Assembly (NCBI GenBank): GCA_003216775.1
Contig: QCII01000002.1
Location: 62,001-126,000, forward strand
Reading direction: 5' to 3'
DNA from: Prochlorococcus sp. AG-402-K21
Lineage (GTDB): Bacteria > Cyanobacteriota > Cyanobacteriia > PCC-6307 > Cyanobiaceae
Length of the DNA: 64,000 nucleotides
Shown: one piece after another, positions 15,717-23,895 of the stretch
How the letters are laid out: every line of letters starts with the position of its first letter
How positions within the stretch are numbered: position 1 is the stretch's first letter
Made by a program: the position numbers and the translations under genes
Notes under the pieces: generated by a model
What the model was told of the DNA's origin: nothing
Databases searched by the model: none
What the model saw: only the letters and a program-made list of their open reading frames with translations

Positions 15717-16743
15717 AATCAAAAATATTATTTTCCATGCAGAATTTTTCTAGATCTTTATCATTTAGCCAATCTTGAGGTTTTGTAAAAATTGATGTTA
15801 GAAATTCTTCTCTTGACCCCTTTTGAGCTTTATATCCATACTCCCATCTAGCTAAAGGCGGTAATGACATTAATATTGATTCAGTTCTACCTTTTGTTTG
15901 TAATCCAAAAATTGTCCCTCTATCCCAAACTAGATTGAATTCTACATATCTACCTCTTCTATATAACTGGAATTCTCTTTCCCTAGATTTATATGTTTGA
16001 GTAATTCTTTTTTCAATAATTGGTAGATATGAAGGAAGGAATGCTTGCCCACAGTTTTCTGCCAAAGAAAATAAATCATTCCAATTAAAATTAATTTTAC
16101 CAATATTTTCAGATGCTTTTGATGCTTTTCCATCGTGATTATTCCCTCTATAAATATTTCCTGAGCCATCTTGATAGTCATAAAAAATACCTCCAATTCC
16201 TCTAGATTCATTTCTATGCTTTAAGAAAAAGTATTCATCGCACCATGGTTTGAAAATTTCATGTAAATCTTTATGAACTTTTTCACAAGCTTTTTTATGT
16301 TCTTTATGAAAATGTCTTACATCAGAAAGATAAGGGTAAAAAGGCGTTAAGTCTGCACCTCCCCCAAACCACCAAACAGGACCAGCTTCGAAATAACGAT
16401 AATTCAGATGAACTGTAGGAATATAGGGATTTTTAGGATGCAATACCATAGATGTTCCTGTTGCAAACCATTCATGCCCTTTTGCTTCGGGCCTCTGAGA
16501 GATTATTGATTGTGGTAATTCTTGTCCTTGTACTTCAGAGAAATTTACTCCTGCCTGCTCAAAAATAGAACCGTCTTTCAATACTCTTGATCTTCCACCA
16601 CCACCTTCGTCTCTTACCCACGATTCTTCTAAGAATTTTCCTTTGCCATCTGCACTTTCAAGGCTCGAACAAATTTGCTCTTGTAAATTTAATAAGAGAT
16701 TTTTAGTTTTTTCTCTCGAGTTTGTAGGAGGTTCTTTGAACAT
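15715..16743 (-). CDS. hemF: Oxygen-dependent coproporphyrinogen III oxidase
   Basis: A 342-aa protein with an ATG start. It converts coproporphyrinogen III to protoporphyrinogen IX using O2, on the route to heme and chlorophyll. The family signatures are [28 protein letters not shown] (about 125-152) and [20 protein letters not shown] (about 184-203), with further conserved [35 protein letters not shown]. The length is close to the aerobic enzyme of other cyanobacteria. No hemN is present in this window. Confidence 0.97.
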   Translation of the reverse strand: MFKEPPTNSREKTKNLLLNLQEQICSSLESADGKGKFLEESWVRDEGGGGRSRVLKDGSIFEQAGVNFSEVQGQELPQSIISQRPEAKGHEWFATGTSMVLHPKNPYIPTVHLNYRYFEAGPVWWFGGGADLTPFYPYLSDVRHFHKEHKKACEKVHKDLHEIFKPWCDEYFFLKHRNESRGIGGIFYDYQDGSGNIYRGNNHDGKASKASENIGKINFNWNDLFSLAENCGQAFLPSYLPIIEKRITQTYKSREREFQLYRRGRYVEFNLVWDRGTIFGLQTKGRTESILMSLPPLARWEYGYKAQKGSREEFLTSIFTKPQDWLNDKDLEKFCMENNIFD

Positions 16744-16792
16744 TTATTTAGTTAAATCTTGAAGAAAAAATTTTTTGGTTAATTATTAGTTT

Positions 16793-16815
16793 CCCTTTAT
16801 AATTTCTCTAAAGGG
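16793..16815. promoter_or_regulatory. Promoter candidate inside an inverted repeat, upstream of mrp
   Basis: CCCTTTA (16793-16799) and TAAAGGG (16809-16815) are perfect 7-bp arms enclosing a TATAAT hexamer (16798-16803). The site is about 90 bp upstream of the mrp ATG and 50 bp upstream of hemF, which diverges. It may be an operator overlapping a promoter. Confidence 0.4.
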
Positions 16816-16902
16816 GGGCTTATTTCCTTTTATTTGATAGTTCGACATAGTTCTTAATCTTTTAAACTATCGACTACCTTGTAAAAATATTTAAAAATTT
16901 TA

Positions 16903-17973
16903 ATGACCACAAGAGATGATGCGAATTTTGCTTTACAAAAGGTTCTAGATGCTGGATCAAAGAAAAATGTAATTGAGTTAGCTTGGATTAAAAACGTAAG
17001 AGTAATAATACCAAGAATTGTTGTAACACTATCATTACCATCATTCGCAAATTCTCAGAGAGATAGAATTGTTCAAGAAGTTCGCAAAATACTACTGGAT
17101 TTTGAAGATATTGATGATGTTCAAATAGAGATAGATAATAATCAATCTAAAACAGAATCCAACACTGAAAGCAATATTCCTGCATTGCAGCAGATTAAAG
17201 GTATTGAGCATATCATTGCTGTTAGCAGTGGTAAAGGTGGAGTTGGAAAAAGTACGATTGCAGTTAATCTGGCTTGTTCTTTAGCTAAGTTAGGATTAAA
17301 AACTGGTTTGCTGGATGCGGATATTTATGGACCTAATACTCCCTCAATGATGGGAGTTGCTGAACAGAATCCAAAGGTTACAGAAGGTAGCGGTACTGAT
17401 CAAAGGTTAATACCAATAAATAAATATGGAATTTCATTAGTATCAATGGGTTTTCTCATAGAAGAAGGTCAGCCAGTTATATGGAGAGGACCAATGCTAA
17501 ATAGTATTATCCGTCAATTTCTTTACCAGGTCGAATGGAATAATCTTGATTTTTTGGTTATTGACTTGCCTCCTGGGACAGGAGATGCTCAAATTTCCCT
17601 TTCTCAATCTGTGCCTATTTCTGGAGCTATTGTTGTCACTACTCCACAACAAGTATCTTTGCAAGATGCAAGGAGGGGATTAGCAATGTTTAAACAACTT
17701 GGTGTACCTTTACTGGGAATTGTAGAAAATATGTCAGTATTTATTCCGCCAGATATGCCTAGTAAAAAATATGAAATTTTTGGTAAAGGCGGTGGACAAA
17801 CCTTAGCTAAAGAAAATGATTTACCTTTATTAGCTCAAATCCCTATTGAAATTCCTCTTGTAGATGAAAGTAACAAAGGAATACCAATCTCAATAAGCCA
17901 ACCAACTAAAGAAAGTTCTATTGCATTTGGTAATTTAGCTCAATTAATTAAAAATCAATTTATCAAAAAATAA
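16903..17973 (+). CDS. mrp: Mrp/NBP35-type iron-sulfur carrier P-loop ATPase
   Basis: A 356-aa protein. Residues 1 to about 90 form the MIP18/DUF59-like domain (VTLSLPSFANSQRDRIVQEV). The ATPase domain begins with the deviant Walker A SSGKGGVGKSTIAVNLA (about 107-123), then LLDADIYGPNTPSMMG, VIDLPPGTGDAQISLSQ and GIVENMSVF. The usual C-X2-C cluster ligands after the VENMS motif are absent: the segment reads VFIPPDMPSKKYEIFGKGGG. I believe cyanobacterial members often share this, so bridging of a cluster by these cysteines is not possible here. A role in Fe-S delivery is inferred from the family. rodA follows at once. Confidence 0.92.
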   Translation: MTTRDDANFALQKVLDAGSKKNVIELAWIKNVRVIIPRIVVTLSLPSFANSQRDRIVQEVRKILLDFEDIDDVQIEIDNNQSKTESNTESNIPALQQIKGIEHIIAVSSGKGGVGKSTIAVNLACSLAKLGLKTGLLDADIYGPNTPSMMGVAEQNPKVTEGSGTDQRLIPINKYGISLVSMGFLIEEGQPVIWRGPMLNSIIRQFLYQVEWNNLDFLVIDLPPGTGDAQISLSQSVPISGAIVVTTPQQVSLQDARRGLAMFKQLGVPLLGIVENMSVFIPPDMPSKKYEIFGKGGGQTLAKENDLPLLAQIPIEIPLVDESNKGIPISISQPTKESSIAFGNLAQLIKNQFIKK

Positions 17974-17976
17974 TTG

Positions 17977-19245
17977 ATGTTTAGAAGAATTTCTTTATTT
18001 AAAGAGAGAGGATTTTTACAAAAAAAAGATAAGTTTAGTAGAGGTTTTTTATTCTCTCCATTATTATTAATTCCACTATTTTTAGTAATTATTTCAGGTT
18101 TATTAATAAAAAGTATTCAGGGAGATTATTTAGTATCTAATTATTCCAGTCATATTTTAACTGGATTTTTTGGTTATCTTTTGGCATTTTTTATTTCTTA
18201 CATACCGTTAGAGAGAATTAAAAAGTATTTGATACCATTTTATTTCTGTACTTTAATATCTTTATTTCTAATATATTTTGTAGGGATCTCAGTCTCTGGA
18301 GCTCAAAGATGGCTAAATTTGGGATTTTTATCTTTTCAGCCTTCGGAAGTCGCTAAGTTAAGCACTGTTTTAACTCTTGCTTTAGTTCTTGACAAAAAAA
18401 TAATTTCAAGAATAAGAGATTTAGTTTTGCCGTCAATAGTAGTAATACTTCCTTGGTTATTAATTTTTTTTCAACCAGACTTAGGGACCTCTTTAGTTTT
18501 ATTGGTTTTGACTGGTGTAATGCTCTATTGGTCGCAAATGCCCATAGAGTGGATTTTGATAATAGTCTTTTTTATTGTTACTTCAGTATTGTATCTAACC
18601 TTACCAATTGTTCTTGTTTTTTGGATACCACTTACAGGATATCTTGCTTATAGATCATCAAAAAAGAAAATTATTTTTTCTGTTCTTGCTATTTCTTTTC
18701 ATGTTTTGGTGGCAAAATTAACACCAGTTTTGTGGAAATATGGACTAAAAGAATATCAAAAAGATAGGTTGATCTTATTTCTAGATCCTAATAGAGATCC
18801 ATTAGGTGGTGGATATCATTTGTTACAGAGCAAAATTGCAATTGGTTCTGGAGGATTTTTTGGGACAGGATTATTACAAGGTAAGCTGACTAATTTGCAA
18901 TTTATACCAGAGCAACATACTGATTTTATATTCAGTGCTTTAGGCGAAGAGTTAGGTTTTTTGGGATGCACAATAGTTTTATTTTTGTTTTTTTATGTAA
19001 TTAAGAAACTAATTGATATTGCAAAAAGAGCCAGAACTGACTTTGAATCTCTTATTGTTATTGGAATCGCCGCAACTTTTTTATTCCAAATAATTATTAA
19101 CTTATTTATGACAATTGGATTAGGACCCGTCACAGGAATTCCTCTCCCTTTTATGAGCTACGGTAGGACATCTTTGGTGATTAATTTTATATCTATTGGA
19201 CTTGCCCTATCTATACTGAAACGTTCTAGGTCTCTAAGAATTTGA
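17977..19245 (+). CDS. rodA: Rod shape-determining protein, SEDS peptidoglycan polymerase
   Basis: The frame opens with a TTG at 17974, but the ATG at 17977 is the more natural start, giving 422 aa. It is a multi-spanning inner membrane protein with about ten hydrophobic segments. The SEDS signatures are GAQRWLNLGFLSFQPSEVAKL (about 107-127), LFFQPDLGTSLVLL (about 164) and the conserved end GIPLPFMSYGRTSLVINF (about 386-403). It polymerises lipid II glycan strands with a class B PBP during elongation; no pbp2 or mreBCD gene lies in the window. Its TGA overlaps the next start (TGATG), which suggests coupling to the kinase-like gene. Confidence 0.95.
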   Translation: MFRRISLFKERGFLQKKDKFSRGFLFSPLLLIPLFLVIISGLLIKSIQGDYLVSNYSSHILTGFFGYLLAFFISYIPLERIKKYLIPFYFCTLISLFLIYFVGISVSGAQRWLNLGFLSFQPSEVAKLSTVLTLALVLDKKIISRIRDLVLPSIVVILPWLLIFFQPDLGTSLVLLVLTGVMLYWSQMPIEWILIIVFFIVTSVLYLTLPIVLVFWIPLTGYLAYRSSKKKIIFSVLAISFHVLVAKLTPVLWKYGLKEYQKDRLILFLDPNRDPLGGGYHLLQSKIAIGSGGFFGTGLLQGKLTNLQFIPEQHTDFIFSALGEELGFLGCTIVLFLFFYVIKKLIDIAKRARTDFESLIVIGIAATFLFQIIINLFMTIGLGPVTGIPLPFMSYGRTSLVINFISIGLALSILKRSRSLRI

Positions 19246-20609
19246 TGGAATCGAAAATTACTATAAAAAAAATTCAAGACTTCTTGATTAAAGATGTTCA
19301 AACTATTCATGTGGATGATGATACCTCTAGAAGAATGTGGTGGGCCTCTTTAGAAGTTATTCAGAAAGAGTTTCTTTCTCAGAATTATCAACAGGGAGGT
19401 ATTTGGGTTGCATCTCCTTTGCCAGCTCTTAATGATAAAAAATTTTTTAATCAACTTTATGGCTGGTTGTGGTCACCAGAGGGGTTTCCATACTTTCAAA
19501 AAGAGAATGCAGGTTTTTTACCACTCAATAATTCAGCTAATATAAAAAAAGATTTAGATTTTATTAGTAATTACAAAGTCTTAAATCTTACTCAAAAAGA
19601 TGGTTACGAACCTTTTTTGATGATAGTTACACCAAATTTTCAATGTATATTATCAATTGCGGGCGAGAAAGATAAGAAAATTTTGTTAATGAAATGTGAT
19701 GAGGAAAGCTTAAAAATTGCAATTGAGTTAATGCATGCGAAATTAAATCAAGAAAATTACGAAGAAGGGGTTAAATTTCGTAATGCAATCAATAATCTAG
19801 GCAATCTTAATAGTAACAATCAATTTGAAGAAAATTTTTGGCCGATATTATCAGCAAAATTAGCAAAATTTGGACCAAATCATAACATTCAGAAATCTGT
19901 TAAAAACGATTACAAAAATGTGCAAATAACAGAAGCAAAATTGTTAAGTGCAATTTCTCATGAGGTCAGAACTCCATTAGCCACTATAAGAACCCTCATA
20001 AGTTCTACTTTGAAAAAATATAATATGGATGAATCAATGAGAAATCGTTTAATTCAAATAGATAATGAATGTAATGAGCAAATTGACAGGTTTGGTTTAA
20101 TCTTTAATGCTGCAGAATTGGTAAGCAATGAAGTTCCCTCATTGAATAACTTGGCCAAAATTAATTTGGCTGAAATTTTTAATAAACTTACTCCTATATG
20201 GAAAAAACAATTAAACCGACGTGGGATTTTTTTACGGATAGACATTCCAAGCCAACTTCCGCAAATTTTGAGTGATTCTGAAAAATTAGAATTAATGCTG
20301 AGGGGATTAATTGATAAAAATACTAGAGGATTGAAAGAAGGCAGTACATTAATTTTAGAATTAAGACCAGCAGGCCAAAAACTCAAACTTCAATTAAAAG
20401 TTCAAAAATTAGAGAGTAAGAAAAAAGAAATACCTAATGGAGATACTGGTTCTGATTTAGGACCTGTTTTAAATTGGAACCCTCAAACGGGTAGTTTACA
20501 ACTAAGTCAAAATGCCACTCAAAAGTTGTTAGCTAGTTTAGGAGGGCATGTCACCCAAAGGCGTGATACAGGTTTAACAGTATTTTTTCCGATTTCAGAT
20601 TCAAATTAA
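19245..20609 (+). CDS. Sensor histidine kinase-like protein with degenerate ATPase domain
   Basis: A 454-aa protein from the ATG at 19245, which overlaps the rodA stop by one base; a TTG at 19242 is also possible. The N-terminal 220 residues are an unrecognised soluble sensory region. The dimerisation/phosphoacceptor box is intact: KLLSAISHEVRTPLATIRTL (about 227-246), with the His. The following ATPase domain is eroded: the N-box position reads EKLELMLRGLIDKNT, lacking the usual Asn pair, no DxGxG G1 box is seen, and the end GGHVTQRRDTGLTVFFPI keeps only the fold's last strands. It may bind a partner or act without autokinase activity. No transmembrane segment. Confidence 0.8.
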   Translation: MESKITIKKIQDFLIKDVQTIHVDDDTSRRMWWASLEVIQKEFLSQNYQQGGIWVASPLPALNDKKFFNQLYGWLWSPEGFPYFQKENAGFLPLNNSANIKKDLDFISNYKVLNLTQKDGYEPFLMIVTPNFQCILSIAGEKDKKILLMKCDEESLKIAIELMHAKLNQENYEEGVKFRNAINNLGNLNSNNQFEENFWPILSAKLAKFGPNHNIQKSVKNDYKNVQITEAKLLSAISHEVRTPLATIRTLISSTLKKYNMDESMRNRLIQIDNECNEQIDRFGLIFNAAELVSNEVPSLNNLAKINLAEIFNKLTPIWKKQLNRRGIFLRIDIPSQLPQILSDSEKLELMLRGLIDKNTRGLKEGSTLILELRPAGQKLKLQLKVQKLESKKKEIPNGDTGSDLGPVLNWNPQTGSLQLSQNATQKLLASLGGHVTQRRDTGLTVFFPISDSN

Positions 20610-20695
20610 AACGAGAAACAAATTTTATATTTATTAAATAATGTAGAAACTTTTCTATCAATTATGATTTTTGTAAAATATGAATGCTAATTTCT

Positions 20696-20701
20696 TATTA
20701 T
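20696..20701 (+). promoter_or_regulatory. Candidate -10 box of psaD
   Basis: TATTAT (in TTATTATAAAT) 19 bp before the psaD ATG, implying a very short leader. No clear -35 hexamer is seen. Confidence 0.3.
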
Positions 20702-20720
20702 AAATAACTTAAATTCTAGA

Positions 20721-21143
20721 ATGACGGAAACTTTAGTTGGTCAATTTCCAAAGCATATAGGCAGTACTGGGGGTTTATTAAACTCAGCAGAAACAGAAGA
20801 AAAATATGCAATTGTATGGAATAGTTCAAAAGAACAGGCATTCGAATTGCCCACCGGTGGTGCTGCTGTTATGCATGAAGGTGATAATCTAATGTACTTT
20901 GCAAGGAAAGAACAATGTCTTGCATTAGGAACACAATTACGCGCTTTTAAACCAAGAATTGAGGATTTTAAAATCTACAGAATTTTCCCTGGCGGTGATA
21001 TTGAATTCTTACATCCAAAAGATGGTGTTTTCCCTGAGAAAGTTAATGAGGGTAGAGAAAAAGTCGGTCATAACCCAAGGAGAATTGGTGAGAATCCAAA
21101 TCCAGCTGGGTTGAAATTTACAACTAAGAATACTTTTGATTAA
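20721..21143 (+). CDS. psaD: Photosystem I reaction center subunit II
   Basis: A 140-aa stromal subunit of photosystem I that docks ferredoxin and stabilises PsaC. Typical segments are [66 protein letters not shown] and the later [27 protein letters not shown]. The length matches cyanobacterial PsaD without the N-terminal plastid extension. It is soluble, with no transit or signal peptide. It stands alone, with a -10 box upstream and a hairpin just after the stop. Confidence 0.98.
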   Translation: MTETLVGQFPKHIGSTGGLLNSAETEEKYAIVWNSSKEQAFELPTGGAAVMHEGDNLMYFARKEQCLALGTQLRAFKPRIEDFKIYRIFPGGDIEFLHPKDGVFPEKVNEGREKVGHNPRRIGENPNPAGLKFTTKNTFD

Positions 21144-21169
21144 CTTCCTTAAAGTTGATATAAAGGAAG
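21144..21169. terminator. Hairpin after psaD, overlapping the trpE promoter
   Basis: CTTCCTT (21144-21150) pairs with AAGGAAG (21163-21169), starting on the base after the psaD stop codon. There is no pure T-tract after it. The loop contains the -35 element of the trpE promoter candidate, so it may be a terminator or an operator. Confidence 0.45.
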
Positions 21170-21183
21170 AATATATTTATAAT
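21155..21183 (+). promoter_or_regulatory. Near-consensus promoter of trpE
   Basis: TTGATA (21155-21160), a 17-bp spacer and TATAAT (21178-21183), ending 19 bp before the trpE ATG at 21203. This is the best sigma-70 type promoter I can see in the window. Confidence 0.6.
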
Positions 21184-21202
21184 TTGGGTTGACTTTATTA
21201 GT

Positions 21203-22723
21203 ATGATCAGCTCCCAGAAAGATAGTTTTTTCAAAGCTTATAAAGAGGGTAAAAACTTTATACCTATTATTCAGACTTGGCCAGCAGATTTAGATACACC
21301 ATTATCGACTTGGTTGAAATTATCTGAAGAAGGTTCTCATGGCGTTTTTCTTGAATCTGTAGAAGGTGGGGAGAGTTTGGGAAGGTGGAGTATTGTTGCT
21401 ACGCAACCTCTATGGGAAGCGGTTTGTTATGGAGAAGAAATAGTTAAAACTTGGCAAAATGGAAAAACTGAAAATTATAAGGGTGATCCCTTTAATATTT
21501 TGAGAACGTGGACAAAGGAATATAAATCATTCATGCTTGAAGATTTGCCATCAATTGGCCAATTATATGGCTGTTGGGGGTATGAATTAATTAATCAAAT
21601 AGAACCAAGCGTTCCAATAAATGAAATAGAAAAAAACAACATACCTGATGGTGCCTGGATGTTTTTTGATCAGTTAGTTGTTTTTGATCAAATCAAAAGA
21701 TGTATAACCACAGTTGTTTACGCAGACACAACTTCTTCAAAAGAGTCTTCTATTGAAGAAGTTTACCTAAATTCAATTTCTAAAATTCAGAAAACTAGAA
21801 ATTTAATGAGAGTACCTCTTAAAGAAAAAGAGTTTTTAGATTGGAATGAAAATGAGAATTTGAATTTAGAACTTAAAAGTAATTGGAAGAAAAAAGATTT
21901 TGAGGATGCAGTTCTCTCTGCAAAAGAATACATAAGAAAAGGAGATATCTTTCAAATAGTTTTAAGTCAGAGATTTCACACAAAAGTTAATAATGATCCT
22001 TTTAATTTATATAGAAGTTTGAGGATGGTTAATCCCTCTCCCTACATGTCATTTTTTGATTTTGGATCATGGTACCTGATTGGCTCAAGTCCTGAAGTAA
22101 TGGTTAAAGCTGAAAAAAATAAAAATAGTCAGATTATTGCAACTTTAAGACCTATAGCTGGTACAAGACCTAGAGGTATTGATAACCACCAAGATTTGGA
22201 ATTAGAAAAAGATTTATTAAAGGATCCGAAAGAGATAGCTGAGCATGTAATGCTAATTGATCTTGGAAGAAATGATCTTGGAAGAGTGTGTGAAATTGGT
22301 ACGGTAGAGGTCAAAGATTTAATGGTTATTGAGAAGTATTCACATGTTATGCATATAGTTAGCGAAGTTGAGGGAATCTTATCCAACAATACTGACGTAT
22401 GGGACTTGCTAAAGGCATGTTTCCCGGCTGGGACAGTAACCGGTGCTCCAAAAATAAGAGCTATGCAATTGATTAAACACTTTGAAAAAGATTCCAGAGG
22501 ACCTTATGCTGGTGTTTACGGATCTATTGATATAAATGGTGCATTAAATACGGCAATTACAATAAGAACTATGATAGTTAAACCCTCAAAAGATGGGAAA
22601 TATGACGTTTCAGTGCAGGCAGGTGCTGGAATAGTTGCTGATTCTTCTCCTGAAAATGAATTTCAAGAGACAATTAATAAAGCTAAGGGGATACTGAAAT
22701 CATTAGCCTGTTTGGATAATTAA
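21203..22723 (+). CDS. trpE: Anthranilate synthase component I
   Basis: A 506-aa chorismate-utilising enzyme that makes anthranilate with the TrpG amidotransferase, the first step of tryptophan synthesis. The N-terminal feedback region has HGVFLESVEGGESLGRWS (about 46-63), similar to the tryptophan-binding LLES motif. The catalytic domain has GDIFQIVLSQRF, PSPYMSFFDFGSWYLIGSSPEVMVK, IAGTRPRG, LIDLGRNDLGRVCEIGTV and the terminal FPAGTVTGAPKIRAMQLI (about 409-426). trpG is not adjacent. gshA starts on the next base after the stop, indicating co-transcription. Confidence 0.97.
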   Translation: MISSQKDSFFKAYKEGKNFIPIIQTWPADLDTPLSTWLKLSEEGSHGVFLESVEGGESLGRWSIVATQPLWEAVCYGEEIVKTWQNGKTENYKGDPFNILRTWTKEYKSFMLEDLPSIGQLYGCWGYELINQIEPSVPINEIEKNNIPDGAWMFFDQLVVFDQIKRCITTVVYADTTSSKESSIEEVYLNSISKIQKTRNLMRVPLKEKEFLDWNENENLNLELKSNWKKKDFEDAVLSAKEYIRKGDIFQIVLSQRFHTKVNNDPFNLYRSLRMVNPSPYMSFFDFGSWYLIGSSPEVMVKAEKNKNSQIIATLRPIAGTRPRGIDNHQDLELEKDLLKDPKEIAEHVMLIDLGRNDLGRVCEIGTVEVKDLMVIEKYSHVMHIVSEVEGILSNNTDVWDLLKACFPAGTVTGAPKIRAMQLIKHFEKDSRGPYAGVYGSIDINGALNTAITIRTMIVKPSKDGKYDVSVQAGAGIVADSSPENEFQETINKAKGILKSLACLDN

Positions 22724-23842
22724 ATGAGTGAAAATAATCTTTATAAGGGTTTTGAGGTGGAACTTTTCACAGGTTCTTTAAATTCTCATGTTGGTGTTTC
22801 AGATGATATTGAAAAAAAATTTTCTAATTTTGTGAAAGAGCCAGATAACAGAAATGTTGAATACATAACAACACCTGAAAAGGAATATGAGCTTTTATAT
22901 GAGAAATTAATAACTCCAAGAAAACATTTAAGACAATGGCTCAAAAAAAAAGGGTTAACAATTATCCCTTCATCGACTCTTTGTTTTAGACATGATGTTC
23001 ATTTTCAGCGCTCTGATATTGACAATGTTTATCATCAATTTATAGAAGATAATTATGGAACATCTATTGCGACTTCAAGTGTCCATATAAATATAGGGAT
23101 AGATGACTTAGAAAAACTTTTTGCTGCTATCAGACTGATAAGATGTGAAGCTGCTTTGTATCTGTCGATCAGTGCTAGCTCACCTTTTTTAAATAATAAA
23201 ATTACGGATAATCATTCTCAGCGATGGATTCAATTTCCTAAGACACCTAGTGAGGTTCCTTTTTTTGTAGACCATAATTGCTATATCAATTGGATCAAGG
23301 AAAATATAGCTAATAAAAATATGCAAAATATTAGGCATTTTTGGTCTTCAATTCGACCAAATGGTCCCCAGAGGCCTTTGATTCTTGATCGTTTGGAATT
23401 GAGAATTTGTGATTTCGTTCATGATATAAATTTGTTATTGGGGATAACTGCAATGCTAGAACTAAGGATTCTTCATCTTTTTGATAATTTTGAGACTTTA
23501 GATCCCTTGACTGCAAGTATTTTGTCTATTGATGAATTATCGAAAATATGTGATCAAAATGAAATTAATGCTGCTAAATATAGTTTGGATTCAGAGTTAA
23601 TTCACTGGAAAGACGGCAAGAAAGTTATTTGTAGAGAATGGATTCAAAAATTATTATCAGATTTATCATCAACTGCAAAAAAATTTAATATGAAACATCT
23701 TTTGAAACCTATTTACTTAGTTCTTGAAGAGGGTAATCAATCTATGAAATGGATAAATCAATATAAAAAAGGTCTATCTATAGAGCAAATAATGAAAATT
23801 TCTATCGATGATATGATCAATAACGAAAACAAAGGTGTTTGA
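22724..23842 (+). CDS. gshA: Glutamate--cysteine ligase, cyanobacterial type
   Basis: A 372-aa protein beginning directly after the trpE stop. It makes gamma-glutamylcysteine, the first step of glutathione synthesis. The N terminus YKGFEVELFTGS (about 7-18) and SSVHINIGIDDLEKLFAAIRLIRCEAALYLSISASSPF (about 117-154), followed by FWSSIRPNGPQRPLILDRLELRICDF (about 205-230), are typical of the GCS2-like cyanobacterial ligases. It is cytosolic. Context with trpE says nothing about function beyond shared expression. Confidence 0.92.
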   Translation: MSENNLYKGFEVELFTGSLNSHVGVSDDIEKKFSNFVKEPDNRNVEYITTPEKEYELLYEKLITPRKHLRQWLKKKGLTIIPSSTLCFRHDVHFQRSDIDNVYHQFIEDNYGTSIATSSVHINIGIDDLEKLFAAIRLIRCEAALYLSISASSPFLNNKITDNHSQRWIQFPKTPSEVPFFVDHNCYINWIKENIANKNMQNIRHFWSSIRPNGPQRPLILDRLELRICDFVHDINLLLGITAMLELRILHLFDNFETLDPLTASILSIDELSKICDQNEINAAKYSLDSELIHWKDGKKVICREWIQKLLSDLSSTAKKFNMKHLLKPIYLVLEEGNQSMKWINQYKKGLSIEQIMKISIDDMINNENKGV

Positions 23843-23895
23843 TTATTTAAACAAAAATTTGATCTGAATATTTTTACTTGTGACATAATGATTAT

